Of a stretch of DNA of 64,000 bases, positions 17,827 to 26,619 are shown piece by piece; within the stretch, counting starts at the first letter, position 1; each line of letters begins with the position of its first letter. The translations under genes were made by a program, and so were the position numbers. The stretch covers positions 310,001 to 374,000 of the forward strand of contig NZ_WHPF01000005.1 in NCBI RefSeq assembly GCF_013106755.1. The letters run 5' to 3'. The notes below the pieces were generated by a model. It was not told the DNA's origin and made no database searches. It saw only the letters and a program-made list of their open reading frames with translations. The DNA comes from Limnovirga soli (GTDB lineage: Bacteria; Bacteroidota; Bacteroidia; Chitinophagales; Chitinophagaceae).

Positions 17827-19674
17827 TTACAACATTTTTTCAATTTCCAATACCAGCTCTGTTTTTGTAATTGGCACACCCATTATTTTGTTATAGGCTT
17901 TCGCATCTACAAAATATTGATCTCTTAAAATTCTTACCAGTTGGCCATTATTAATTTCGGGCACCAGTACATGATCGAAGTTTTTAAGCATTTCGCCCAG
18001 GTTTTTAGGGAACGGCCTAATATAGCGAATATGTGCATGGCTAACTGCATGGCCTTTGGCCTGAAGTTCCATTACAGCACTTTTAATAGCGCCATAGGTA
18101 CTACCCCAACCAACTACCAATACCTTACCTTTTTCGGGACCGCTATCTAATTGTTGAAGAGGAATATAATCGGCAATTTTATCAACTTTCGCCTGTCTTG
18201 TATTAACCATATGCTGATGGTTTTCTGGCTCGTAGTTAATATTACCGGTAATATCCTGTTTTTCCAGCCCTCCTATACGATGCTCAAAACCCGGTGTTCC
18301 CGGTACAGCCCATGGGCGTACCAGTTTTTCATCGCGTTTGTATGGCTGAAATTTTACTTCGCCTTCGTCTAAGGTTGTTTTAAACGATACATCAATTGGT
18401 TGTAACTCGGCAGATGTTGGGAATTTCCAGGGCTCTGCACCATTGGCAATATAACCATCGCTTAATAAGATTATCGGCGTCATGTGTTGCACTGCTATGC
18501 GTACCGCTTCGTAGGCAACATCAAAACAATCACTCGGGGTGCTGCTGGCAATTACCGGCATTGGGCACTCACCATTACGGCCATAATAGGCCTGCATTAA
18601 ATCACTTTGTTCTGTTTTAGTTGGTAAACCAGTAGAAGGACCACCCCTTTGAATATTTACAATAACCAAAGGAATTTCCAGCATTACGGCCAAACCCATT
18701 GCTTCGGCTTTTAGTGCCATACCAGGGCCAGATGTAGTGGTAATACCCAAACTGCCACCATAAGCGGCGCCAATGGTACTGGTTATTGCTGCAATTTCAT
18801 CTTCGGCCTGGAAAGTGCGAATACCAAAAGTTTTATACTTGCTTAGTTCATGTAAAATGTCTGATGCAGGTGTAATAGGATAGGAACCCAGAAAAATGGG
18901 CAATCCACTTTTTTCACCAGCAGCTATTAAACCATAGGATAAAGCCTGGTTACCCATTATGCTGCGGTATTTACCTGCAGGCAGTTTTGCTTTTTCTACG
19001 GTATAGGTAGTACTAAAGGTTTCTGTAGTATCACCATAATTAAATCCAGCCTGTAATACCTTGATATTACTTTGCAGAATAGTTGGCTTTTTAGAAAACT
19101 TATCTGTAAGAAAGTTGATGGTATTATCCAGATCGCGGTTATACATCCAATACAAAAAGCCCAGTACAAACATATTTTTTGCACGGTCTTTTTCTTTCAT
19201 ACCCAGGTCCGCAAATTCTTTCAGGGCTTCGCGGGTAAGTTTGGTAACATCAATGGCAATTACTTCATAGCTGTTTAAACTACCATCTTCCAGTGGACTA
19301 ATACCATCTGCATAGTTTGCTAAACGCAGGTTTCGGGCATCAAAACCTTCGGTGTTTACCACAATTTTACCACCTGGTTTAAGGTTACGCAGGTTAACTT
19401 TTAATGCGGCTGCATTCATGGCAACCAGTACATCGCAAATATCACCCGGGGTATATACACGCTCAGAAGAAAAGTGTACCTGAAAACCACTAACGCCGGG
19501 TACTGTACCTATTGGCGCACGAATTTCGGCTGGAAAATCGGGAAATGTGGCCAGATCTATACCTAATAAAGCTGTGTTATTGGTAAACTGAGAACCCGTA
19601 AGTTGCATACCATCGCCGCTGTCGCCGGCAAATTTTATCACTACATCATTCAATAAAACCTGTTGCTTCTCCAT
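17827..19674 (-). CDS. korA: 2-oxoacid:ferredoxin oxidoreductase, fused gamma-alpha subunit (2-oxoglutarate type)
   Basis: 615 residues. Oxidative decarboxylation of 2-oxoglutarate to succinyl-CoA with ferredoxin as acceptor. The first 190 residues are the gamma domain (VVIKFAGDSGDGMQLTGSQF); the rest is the alpha pyrimidine-binding region (GNQALSYGLIAAGEKSG, SYPITPASDILHEL, QAEDEIAAI, TTSGPGMALKAEAMG, IVNIQRGGPSTGLPTKTEQ). Gamma-alpha fusion is normal for KorA of this phylum. The beta subunit KorB, which carries thiamine pyrophosphate and is usually the next gene, is not here: downstream are a terminator, a dispersed repeat and kdnA. Either korB moved elsewhere or this subunit pairs with a distant gene. 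Confidence 0.9.
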   Translation of the reverse strand: MEKQQVLLNDVVIKFAGDSGDGMQLTGSQFTNNTALLGIDLATFPDFPAEIRAPIGTVPGVSGFQVHFSSERVYTPGDICDVLVAMNAAALKVNLRNLKPGGKIVVNTEGFDARNLRLANYADGISPLEDGSLNSYEVIAIDVTKLTREALKEFADLGMKEKDRAKNMFVLGFLYWMYNRDLDNTINFLTDKFSKKPTILQSNIKVLQAGFNYGDTTETFSTTYTVEKAKLPAGKYRSIMGNQALSYGLIAAGEKSGLPIFLGSYPITPASDILHELSKYKTFGIRTFQAEDEIAAITSTIGAAYGGSLGITTTSGPGMALKAEAMGLAVMLEIPLVIVNIQRGGPSTGLPTKTEQSDLMQAYYGRNGECPMPVIASSTPSDCFDVAYEAVRIAVQHMTPIILLSDGYIANGAEPWKFPTSAELQPIDVSFKTTLDEGEVKFQPYKRDEKLVRPWAVPGTPGFEHRIGGLEKQDITGNINYEPENHQHMVNTRQAKVDKIADYIPLQQLDSGPEKGKVLVVGWGSTYGAIKSAVMELQAKGHAVSHAHIRYIRPFPKNLGEMLKNFDHVLVPEINNGQLVRILRDQYFVDAKAYNKIMGVPITKTELVLEIEKML

Positions 19675-19812
19675 GCAAAAAAATTGAAATATAAAATAAG
19701 AACCGTTAGAATATTTTACGCGAAGTTAATGTTTACACCTAAAAATAAATACATGATTTTGAGCAGTATTTTACCCCTGGAAACATAAAAATTTATGCAG
19801 TATTGGGTTGTT

Positions 19813-19880
19813 GGCCCGGCATTTTGTTAGCATCCCGGGCATTGTTGCGTCGCACACTTGTGCTGCAAAATGCATGGCAG
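19813..19880 (-). repeat. TGCGACGCA element, copy 8
   Basis: Tail GGCCCGGC at 19813-19820, core GTTGCGTCGCAC at 19844-19855, head variant ending TTGTGC instead of TTGTAC. The body holds a second CCCGGGC. Just 3' of the LolA-like gene. Confidence 0.8.
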
Positions 19881-19885
19881 CAAAT

Positions 19886-20578
19886 TTATTTAAACACCTT
19901 ATCATCAATACCTTTATTAATAATGTAAGTGGTATACACTATTTCTACCCGGCCTTTTTTGTTTTTAAGTTTATCCATATCTGTTGCTTTTTGTCCATCG
20001 TCAAATTCCAGGGTAATCCCTTTTGGCAATTTATAGTCTTTGGTATTAAAGCTAAATACCACTTTATCGGGTAAACCCAGGTTGCTGTATTTGCCATAGG
20101 TTAGTGCCATTTCGTAAGTACCATTTTCTTTGGTGGTGGTTATGGCTTTACGTACCAGCAGATTTGCCTCGTCTATATAAAGGGTAGATAATACAATTTC
20201 GCTATTTTCATCTACCGGCAGCAATTTTACTATTTTGGTTTTACTGCCATCAATAGTAGATTCTCCGGCAGCCAATGCAACATAATTATTGGTCATAATC
20301 ATATTGCTCATATTAATACTTACACCACCTTTGGGTAATATAGAAATACCGCCATCCTTCTTAAGTTTGAATTTATCAGGTTTTTTAAAATACACCTTTA
20401 TTTTACCTGAGGGGGCTTTTATAAAGCTAACATCGGTTTTTAGGGTACCTTCTGCCTCATAATCGTTTACCTGATTAAGCTTGGCGCTTACTTTATTTAT
20501 TAGGGCTGTCATATCCTGAGCAGCCACATTACCTGCCCAAAGTATTATTACCGCCAATACCGTACATATCTTCTTCAT
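19886..20578 (-). CDS. LolA-like outer-membrane lipoprotein-sorting protein
   Basis: 230 residues. Signal peptide 1-20 (MKKICTVLAVIILWAGNVAA), then a periplasmic domain starting ALINKVSAKLNQVNDYEAEGTLKTDVSF, the usual opening of LolA/LolB-fold proteins in Bacteroidota, with alternating beta strands typical of the half-barrel (KIKVYFKKPDKFKLKK, YEMALTYGKYSNLGLPDKVVF). LolA-fold proteins ferry lipoproteins or other hydrophobic molecules across the periplasm; which cargo this one carries is not evident. It is a single gene bounded by dispersed elements on both sides. Paralogues of unknown role share this fold, so I give no gene symbol. Confidence 0.68.
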   Translation of the reverse strand: MKKICTVLAVIILWAGNVAAQDMTALINKVSAKLNQVNDYEAEGTLKTDVSFIKAPSGKIKVYFKKPDKFKLKKDGGISILPKGGVSINMSNMIMTNNYVALAAGESTIDGSKTKIVKLLPVDENSEIVLSTLYIDEANLLVRKAITTTKENGTYEMALTYGKYSNLGLPDKVVFSFNTKDYKLPKGITLEFDDGQKATDMDKLKNKKGRVEIVYTTYIINKGIDDKVFK

Positions 20579-20633
20579 ATTTTTATTCTATTATATTTCC
20601 TGTTGCTTTGATTTGTTGCCAATAGTTATAGCC

Positions 20634-20683
20634 GTACAAGAGTGCGACGCAAGGAAAGTTGCCCCCTATTCTTTTGCCCGGAC
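20634..20683 (+). repeat. TGCGACGCA element, copy 9
   Basis: Head GTACAAG at 20634-20640, core at 20642-20653, a body that departs from consensus (GAAAGTTGCC), and a mutated tail GCCCGGA. It ends 10 bases before the stop codon of the gamma-glutamyltransferase gene. Confidence 0.82.
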
Positions 20684-20693
20684 AATAATTCTT

Positions 20694-22547
20694 TTACCAG
20701 GCAATGCCATAATCCTCGCCATGGTTACTGCTGCCACCCCAAAAACTACCATGTTCCCAATCGAAATAAATGGCATTGATGGGCCCCGAACTACGCTCGT
20801 CTAAACCAATACTATAACCCATTTGTTTTAATTCTTTTATTATCCAGTCGGGTGTTTTTGATTGCAGCATAACTGCGCCGGGCCGGTTATCGTGTGCGCC
20901 AAAGGATGATTTTATCTGGAAATTCTCGATATTGGCCGCTTCAGTGGCTTCCTGAACAGTCATTCCAAATTCAACAATATTTAAAAAAAACTGCAGCAGG
21001 TTTTGGTCCTGGCTATCGCCACCCTGCACAGCAAACGATAAAAATGGTTTGCCATTTTTTAAAGCCAATGTTGGGGTTAGGGTTACCCTTGGACGTTTAC
21101 CCGGCTCCAATACATTAAAGGGGTTTTGGGCTGCATCTAATACAAAACTTTGCATGCGCTGGCTCATGCCTACACCTGTATTGCCTGCTATACAAGCTGG
21201 TACCCAACCGCCACTGGGCGTTATAGAAACTACCCAACCTTCCTTATCAGCCGCTTCAACTGATGTGGTACCTGCGTGAAAAGATTCCAAAAAAGAGGCA
21301 TCTACCGGTGTGTTGATATCTGCCGATGCTGTAGCCCAGTTATTAATTTGAGCCAGATAAGGATTTGTTTCGCCCTGAAATGGATATGGGTCGCCGGGAC
21401 CAATATGTATATTATTTTTGGTATTGTCGATAGTAGCAGCTCTTTGCCTGGCATATTCTTTTGATAATAAGCCTTTCATAGGTTCCTGTGGCGCAAATGC
21501 AGGATCGCCATAATAAAAATCCCTATCGGCGAAAGCCAGATTAATAGTTTGATAAAGTGTATGAATGTATTTGGCCGAGTTATAGCCCATACTTTTAAGG
21601 TCTATATTTTCCAGGATATTTAAAGATTGAAGCAGGGCAGGGCCTTGTGTCCATTGCTGCATTTTATATACGTCTATCCCTTTATAGTTAACACTCATGG
21701 GTTCTTCAATCTTTACTTGCCAGTTTGCCAGATCTTGTTCTGTTATTAAACCTCCCTGTTCCTGTGACCCGCGAACAAATTCTTTGGCAATATCTCCTTT
21801 ATAAAAGCGATCGTAGGCGGCATAAATAGCTTCTTTACGGGTTTTGCCCTTTTTTAAAGCGTTTTGTTCTGCCTCAACCATTTTGGTTAAGGTTGCCAGC
21901 AGGTTTAATTGTTTAAATATTTCGCCTGCTTCAGGAGCTTCCCGTTCTTTGCCCAAATGTGGCAGAAATACTTCTTTAGAATAAGGCCATTGTTTTATAA
22001 GCGCTTTATTACGCTCAATTGAATTGGCAGTTTGTGCTTCTATGGCATATCCAGCTGCCATTTGCATAGCCGGTGCCAAAACCTGTTGTAAACTCATAGT
22101 GCCATATTCTGCCAACATAGTACATAAGCCACCTGGTGTGCCAGGGGTTACTGCCGCTAAAGGACCATATTCAGGCGGATAAGCCATGCCTTTTGCTGCA
22201 TAGAATGCAGGTGTGGCGCCTGTGGGCGCTACACCAAGGGCATTAATAGCTATTACTTTACCTGTTTTTGGATTATAAATAAGTGCCTGTGTTTCACCGC
22301 CCCAGCTTAACACATCCCACATGGTGCAGGTAGCAGCCAGCATTGCGCAAGCAGCATCTACTGCATTGCCGCCATTATTAAAAATGATAGAACCTGCAGT
22401 AGCAGCTAAAGGTTTGCCGGTAATAGCCATCCAATGATTCCCGTGTAATGGCGGTTTTTGTGTGCCTTCGGGCCGGGCATTAAAAGTTTGCGCCATTGTA
22501 ATTATACCCATTAGTATAAAAACAAGGGAAAAGCTGCCTTTTTTCAT
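20694..22547 (-). CDS. Gamma-glutamyltransferase family protein (Ntn hydrolase)
   Basis: 617 residues with a signal peptide (1-19), so exported. The family cleaves gamma-glutamyl bonds, as in glutathione, after self-processing into two chains at a threonine. The large-chain motifs AATAGSIIFNNGGNAVDAACAM and PTGATPAFYAAKGM are present; the processing site is GTTS with Thr427 as likely nucleophile, followed by the small-chain motif SITPSGGWVPA and later GNTGVGMSQRMQSF. GGDSQDQNLLQFFLN and the C-terminal SSNHGEDYGIAW are also typical. The extended processing region differs from the enterobacterial TTHYSVVD, so a related acylase or other amide-bond specificity cannot be excluded. Confidence 0.85.
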   Translation of the reverse strand: MKKGSFSLVFILMGIITMAQTFNARPEGTQKPPLHGNHWMAITGKPLAATAGSIIFNNGGNAVDAACAMLAATCTMWDVLSWGGETQALIYNPKTGKVIAINALGVAPTGATPAFYAAKGMAYPPEYGPLAAVTPGTPGGLCTMLAEYGTMSLQQVLAPAMQMAAGYAIEAQTANSIERNKALIKQWPYSKEVFLPHLGKEREAPEAGEIFKQLNLLATLTKMVEAEQNALKKGKTRKEAIYAAYDRFYKGDIAKEFVRGSQEQGGLITEQDLANWQVKIEEPMSVNYKGIDVYKMQQWTQGPALLQSLNILENIDLKSMGYNSAKYIHTLYQTINLAFADRDFYYGDPAFAPQEPMKGLLSKEYARQRAATIDNTKNNIHIGPGDPYPFQGETNPYLAQINNWATASADINTPVDASFLESFHAGTTSVEAADKEGWVVSITPSGGWVPACIAGNTGVGMSQRMQSFVLDAAQNPFNVLEPGKRPRVTLTPTLALKNGKPFLSFAVQGGDSQDQNLLQFFLNIVEFGMTVQEATEAANIENFQIKSSFGAHDNRPGAVMLQSKTPDWIIKELKQMGYSIGLDERSSGPINAIYFDWEHGSFWGGSSNHGEDYGIAW

Positions 22548-22623
22548 TGTATAATTGTTTTGAATTATTTTTTGTGGCTATATATACTAACACAAAAATG
22601 GGTTTTGTGTTGTGTTAATACCA

Positions 22624-22734
22624 TTATGATGCATGATAACTAAAATAGAGGATAGCACAAATACCTGCCAATAGAAGACAACCAAAAAGCAACAATTTCT
22701 TTTTAACCTGAAAATTAAATTGAGGATCGCTCAT
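22624..22734 (-). CDS. Possible 36-residue single-helix membrane peptide
   Basis: A short open frame, ATG at 22734 to TAA at 22624, gives MSDPQFNFQVKKK followed by a hydrophobic stretch (LLLFGCLLLAGICAILYFSY): a polar N-terminus, a lysine cluster and one membrane helix, as in many small bacterial membrane proteins. It lies 3' of rnc and 5' of the gamma-glutamyltransferase gene on the same strand. No ribosome site or -7 box is evident, and a chance frame is possible. Confidence 0.35.
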   Translation of the reverse strand: MSDPQFNFQVKKKLLLFGCLLLAGICAILYFSYHAS

Positions 22735-22767
22735 AATATTGTAGGCTTAAATGATAGAATTTATGGA

Positions 22768-22833
22768 ACCAGCTAAACGCTTTATGCATCTTTACTTGCC
22801 ACGCTCGGTTCAGGGTTCTTCTTTTATGGCAGC
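22768..22833 (-). repeat. TGCGACGCA family element with alternative head, copy 10
   Basis: Head CTTGCCACGCTCGG then TTCAGGGTTC at 22795-22818, with GGCAGC at the far end; the tail is weak (ACCAGCT). It forms a head-to-head inverted pair with copy 11, 77 bases away. Confidence 0.65.
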
Positions 22834-22909
22834 AGTTTATGATGAGTTAGCTTTAATAACATGGTTTTATTAGTTAGCAATTACCATTAAGTGCTTATGC
22901 TTTGCTACA

Positions 22910-22961
22910 GTACAAGAGTGCGACGCAAGAGGCGATGCTATGGAATACCATTGCCGGGCCA
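22910..22961 (+). repeat. TGCGACGCA element, copy 11
   Basis: Full head at 22910-22929, body AGGCGATGCTATGG, tail GCCGGGC at 22953-22959. It stops just before the rnc stop codon. Confidence 0.88.
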
Positions 22962-22966
22962 AAAAA

Positions 22967-23674
22967 TTATAAACCCAGCTTTTCTATTGCTAGTTGTGCG
23001 GCAATTTGACTGGCATCTTTTTTATTAAAGCCCTTCCCTTCAGCCAGAATTTCACCGTCTAATACAGCCGCAATGGTAAATATGCGTCGGCCATTTTCGA
23101 GTTTTTCCAACACGGTTTCAAAGCCAAGCACTTTGCCATTTTTGCTTGCCCAGCCAATAAGTTTATTTTTCAGGTTTATATCGATAGATTCCAGATCTTC
23201 TACATATAAGTGCGGAATTACGATGCGTTTTTGTACCCAAAGCTGGGTTTTTTTATAGCCCTTATCCAAATAAACAGCGCCAACAACCGCTTCCAGTGTA
23301 TTTCCAAAAATCTGACTGCTTTTTAATGCATTGTCAAATTTGTTGTACATGGTAATTCTTTTGAGGCCCATTTTTACGGCCACATCGTTTAATTGCTGGC
23401 GGTTTACCATTTTACTGCGCATCTCCGTAAGAAAACCTTCTCCTTTATAGGGGTAACGTTTAAAAAGATAATCTGCTATAATGCCACTGAGAACGGCATC
23501 GCCCAGGTATTCGAGACGCTCGTTATTTTCGTCGGCACCTTCTTTAACAGAGCGGTGACTAAGTGCAGTTTGGTACAGGACTATATTTCCGGGTTTTATA
23601 CCCAGTACACTTTCTACTTGTTTGGCAAAAGAGGTGTTTGAGGACGAACTTAAGATTTTTCGTATAAAATTCAC
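22967..23674 (-). CDS. rnc: Ribonuclease III
   Basis: 235 residues. Cuts double-stranded RNA in rRNA precursors and regulatory duplexes. The catalytic signature NNERLEYLGDAVLSGIIADYLF carries the expected acidic residues; GNTLEAVVGAVYLDKGY holds the second acidic cluster; the C-terminal 65 residues are a dsRNA-binding domain ending KKDASQIAAQLAIEKLGL. It starts 5 bases after the fabF stop, in the common acpP-fabF-rnc order. The N-terminus is slightly extended (MNFIRKILSSSSN), as in other Bacteroidota. Confidence 0.95.
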   Translation of the reverse strand: MNFIRKILSSSSNTSFAKQVESVLGIKPGNIVLYQTALSHRSVKEGADENNERLEYLGDAVLSGIIADYLFKRYPYKGEGFLTEMRSKMVNRQQLNDVAVKMGLKRITMYNKFDNALKSSQIFGNTLEAVVGAVYLDKGYKKTQLWVQKRIVIPHLYVEDLESIDINLKNKLIGWASKNGKVLGFETVLEKLENGRRIFTIAAVLDGEILAEGKGFNKKDASQIAAQLAIEKLGL

Positions 23675-23679
23675 AGCGG

Positions 23680-24933
23680 TTAAGCTACGTATTTTTTAAC
23701 TATTACACAGGCATTATGGCCACCAAAACCAAAAGTATTGCTTAAAGCTGCTCTTACGGTGCGGTACTGTGCTTTATTAAAGGTAAAATTTAGTTTAGGG
23801 TCAATATCGGGATCATCGGTAAAATGATTGATAGTAGGGGGAACAATATCGTGTGCAACACTTTTAATGGCCGCTATAGCTTCTATTACACCAGCTGCAC
23901 CCAGGCAATGGCCAGTCATAGATTTAGTTGAGCTGATATTAAGTTTGTAGGCATGCTCTCCAAATACACTTAAAATTGCTTTTACTTCTGCACCATCGCC
24001 CAATGGAGTAGAGGTACCATGTGTATTAATATAATCTATGTCTTCAGGAGCCATTTCTGCATCTTCCAAGGCAGCTCTCATAACATTTTTAGCCCCCAAT
24101 CCATCCGGATGTGGTGCTGTAATATGATAGGCATCGGCAGTTGCGCCGGCACCGGCTACTTCACAATAAATTCGGGCACCGCGGGCCAATGCACTTTTTA
24201 GTGTTTCCATTACCAGAATACCGCAACCTTCACCCATCACAAATCCATCACGGTCTTTATCATAAGGCCGGCTGGCTGTTTTAGGATCATCATTGCGTTC
24301 GCTGAGTGCTTTCATTGAAACAAAACCACCCATTCCGGCTTCATTGATAGTAGATTCACTGCCGCCGGCTAATATAACATCCGCTTTATTTAACCTCAAA
24401 AGGTTATAAGCTTCCATAATTGCATTTGTGCTGGTGGCACAAGCACTCATTACGGCAAAGTTGGGACCGCGCAGATTATGACGGATAGAAATTTGACCAG
24501 CACAAATATCACATATCATTCTTGGGATAAAGAATGGAGTAAAGCGCGGAGTACCGTCGCCTTTTGCAAAATCTGATACTTCCTGCTGGAATGTTTGTAC
24601 ACCGCCAATACCACTACCAACAATTACACCTACCCTGTCTGGATTGATATTATTTTTATCTAAACCGGCGTCTGCTAAAGCCATATCGCTTGATGCAATA
24701 CCAAAATGGGTAAAGCGATCCATTTTACGGGCATCCTTTTTATCAATAAATTGTGCTATATCAAAACCTTTTACCTCACAGGCAATTTGCGTTTTGAATT
24801 TAGATGCATCGTATTGTGTAATATGATCTGCACCAGACACACCATTTACGAGATTATTCCAGAAATCGTCTAAATTATTTCCAATGGCAGAAATAACACC
24901 AATTCCTGTAATAACAACCCTGTTTAATTCCAT
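23680..24933 (-). CDS. fabF: 3-oxoacyl-[acyl-carrier-protein] synthase II
   Basis: 417 residues, the normal length. Condenses malonyl-ACP with a growing acyl chain. The catalytic cysteine is in MSACATSTNAIMEAYNLL, and the two histidines are in NTHGTSTPLGDGAEV and SMTGHCLGAAGVIEAIA. The start MELNRVVITGIGVISAIGN is typical. It lies between acpP and rnc; a perfect 11-base hairpin between acpP and fabF may lower expression relative to the carrier protein. Confidence 0.96.
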   Translation of the reverse strand: MELNRVVITGIGVISAIGNNLDDFWNNLVNGVSGADHITQYDASKFKTQIACEVKGFDIAQFIDKKDARKMDRFTHFGIASSDMALADAGLDKNNINPDRVGVIVGSGIGGVQTFQQEVSDFAKGDGTPRFTPFFIPRMICDICAGQISIRHNLRGPNFAVMSACATSTNAIMEAYNLLRLNKADVILAGGSESTINEAGMGGFVSMKALSERNDDPKTASRPYDKDRDGFVMGEGCGILVMETLKSALARGARIYCEVAGAGATADAYHITAPHPDGLGAKNVMRAALEDAEMAPEDIDYINTHGTSTPLGDGAEVKAILSVFGEHAYKLNISSTKSMTGHCLGAAGVIEAIAAIKSVAHDIVPPTINHFTDDPDIDPKLNFTFNKAQYRTVRAALSNTFGFGGHNACVIVKKYVA

Positions 24934-24960
24934 ATGGCATCACCTTAGTTTAGAGAAATA

Positions 24961-25003
24961 AAATCCGCCAACAGTAAGAAAATTACCACTGATTGGCGGA
25001 TTT
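24961..25003 (-). terminator. Hairpin between acpP and fabF, partial terminator
   Basis: AAATCCGCCAA (24961-24971) and TTGGCGGATTT (24993-25003) are perfectly complementary with a 21-base loop. Read on the minus strand the stem is followed by TTATTT, a modest T tract. It begins about 30 bases after the acpP stop and ends about 27 before the fabF start. ACP is needed in large excess over FabF, so attenuation or 3'-end protection of acpP mRNA is plausible. Confidence 0.6.
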
Positions 25004-25031
25004 ATAATAATATCATGAACGCCTTGGTTCC

Positions 25032-25268
25032 TTATTTAGCGTGTTCTTCAAGGTAAGTTACAGCCTGGCCAACGGTAGTAATCGTTTCTGCCTGCTCATC
25101 AGGAATAGAAATGTTGAATTCTTTTTCAAATTCCATGATTAATTCTACTGTATCCAGAGAATCAGCGCCTAAATCATTAGTGAAAGAAGCTTCTGTAGTT
25201 ACTTCTGCTTCGTCTACGCCCAACTTATCCACAATGATTTTTTTTACTCTTGTTGCGATGTCTGACAT
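25032..25268 (-). CDS. acpP: Acyl carrier protein
   Basis: 78 residues from [13 protein letters not shown]. Carries acyl chains on a phosphopantetheine arm attached to the serine of [12 protein letters not shown]. It is acidic with four helices as expected. The frame is open to 25313, but the extra 15 residues ([10 protein letters not shown]) would overlap the promoter and are not part of the family. First gene of acpP-fabF-rnc. Confidence 0.96.
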   Translation of the reverse strand: MSDIATRVKKIIVDKLGVDEAEVTTEASFTNDLGADSLDTVELIMEFEKEFNISIPDEQAETITTVGQAVTYLEEHAK

Positions 25269-25291
25269 TTTTTTATGTTTTGTTACGGGTG

Positions 25292-25320
25292 CAAAAATAT
25301 AATTTTTGAACAATTAGCAA
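25292..25320 (-). promoter_or_regulatory. Promoter of acpP-fabF-rnc
   Basis: On the minus strand TTG (25320-25318), an 18-base spacer and TATTTTTG (25299-25292) match the Bacteroidota TTTG/TAnnTTTG promoter. The ACP start codon is 23 bases downstream of the -7 box. Confidence 0.65.
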
Positions 25321-25448
25321 TGAGTTAGTGCTTTTTTGTTTTACGAAGGCAAAATTACGGGGTTGATTGGTATTATAGATTTTTAGCCCGATAAATCTTT
25401 TTGCTTTAAAAAATGATTGGTATATTGATGGCTTATAACATGTTAATT

Positions 25449-25877
25449 ATGGCAATTAAAGTTATCAATCACGGCGGTAAGGAGTACAAGCAAATGGTAG
25501 ACCTGCGCTACCAGATTTTGAGAAAACCTTTGGGCTTAGTTTTTACTGAGGAAGAATTGGTTACAGAGAAAAATTATATACTCATTGGCTGCTTTGATGA
25601 TAACAAAATTGAAGGTTGCTGCGTGTTAATTCCCCTGGATAATGAAACCCTTCAATTGCGCCAAATGGCTGTTACATCAGGCTTACAGGGCAAAGGCATT
25701 GGCAGAATGCTGATGCAGTTTGCCGAAAATATAAGCCGCGACAGAAAGTATAAAAAAATTATTATGCATGCCCGCAAAACGGCTTTGGGATTCTATGAAA
25801 AACTGGGTTATGTTAAAACCGGCGATGAGTTTTTAGAAGTAACCATTCCCCACTACATTATGGAGAAAAAACTGTAA
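25449..25877 (+). CDS. GNAT-family N-acetyltransferase
   Basis: 142 residues. GNAT enzymes move an acetyl group from acetyl-CoA to an amine. The acetyl-CoA loop is LQGKGIGRMLMQFAE; before it runs LRQMAVTSG (strand 4) and after it IIMHARKTALGFYEKLGY (strand 5 and helix). DLRYQILRKPLG at the N-terminus resembles ElaA/YitI-type relatives. The ATG at 25449 is preferred over 25413 because MAIKVINHGGKEYKQM begins the fold and the upstream codons are A/T-rich and unconserved. The substrate is unknown. It is divergent from acpP. Confidence 0.75.
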   Translation: MAIKVINHGGKEYKQMVDLRYQILRKPLGLVFTEEELVTEKNYILIGCFDDNKIEGCCVLIPLDNETLQLRQMAVTSGLQGKGIGRMLMQFAENISRDRKYKKIIMHARKTALGFYEKLGYVKTGDEFLEVTIPHYIMEKKL

Positions 25878-25939
25878 TATGCTTACCCCAATATTACAAT
25901 AGACCATGTTTTTTAATTCCTGCAGCCTCTTGGCATCAA

Positions 25940-26419
25940 TTAGGCCTTATTCCCAATTTTTTGGTTAAACAGGGCCCTTAATTCCTGCCGAAATTCATCC
26001 GTCATATTGTCTTTTGGAAAGAGAAAAAAGGATTTTTGAGAGAAATAGACATGAAAAAAGTTGGGACTTTCGATGAATTTGGTGAATTGTGACCATTCCC
26101 ATTGCATTATTCCACGGTCATGTTGCAGAGTTACCACGTTATTATCGAAGTCGGCAATAAAGTTGTGTTGAAAGGTAACAGACTTCTTATATATATTAAT
26201 AGGTATAATATACCAAAAGGAAATAAGGAAGATAATCCATATAAAAGACCCCAGTAAAAATGGCTCGGGTCGAATTTTACCAATTAAATAGAGTATTGCG
26301 GATATAATATCAAATACAATTACTACAATTAGCAATATTCTTATTTCGGGTTGCCATATGAAATGATAACGCAAGGCCTGTAACACTTTAGATTTTTCGT
26401 ACCGGAAACTAAGCTGCAT
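25940..26419 (-). CDS. YcxB-like membrane protein
   Basis: 159 residues. Two membrane helices at about 28-46 (ILLIVVIVFDIISAILYLI) and 53-72 (FLLGSFIWIIFLISFWYII), followed by a beta-rich cytoplasmic domain: HNFIADFDNNVVTLQHDRGIM, WEWSQFTKFIESPNFFHVYF and FLFPKDNMTDEFRQELRALF. That pattern is the YcxB-like domain, of unknown function, usually in 150-200 residue proteins with this layout. A dispersed repeat and the oxygenase gene lie upstream. No functional partner can be inferred. Confidence 0.65.
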   Translation of the reverse strand: MQLSFRYEKSKVLQALRYHFIWQPEIRILLIVVIVFDIISAILYLIGKIRPEPFLLGSFIWIIFLISFWYIIPINIYKKSVTFQHNFIADFDNNVVTLQHDRGIMQWEWSQFTKFIESPNFFHVYFSQKSFFLFPKDNMTDEFRQELRALFNQKIGNKA

Positions 26420-26561
26420 ATAATAGTATTAAAGCCATAAAAGTAGAGATATTTACTTTAAACATTTTTTGTTGTGAATGACTAAGGCAGGCAATAAATG
26501 CAACCCAGCTACACCAGCATAGGCTTTTTGCATTGTATTTTGGCTGCCCGGTATTGGTAAA

Positions 26562-26613
26562 GTACAAGAGTGCGACGCAAGTAAAGCCCATTTGGTGCCA
26601 GAACGCCGGGTTA
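26562..26613 (+). repeat. TGCGACGCA element, copy 12
   Basis: Full head at 26562-26581, body TAAAGCCCATTTGG, tail GCCGGGT at 26605-26611. It lies 6 bases beyond the stop codon of the oxygenase gene. Confidence 0.88.
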
Positions 26614-26619
26614 ATACTC

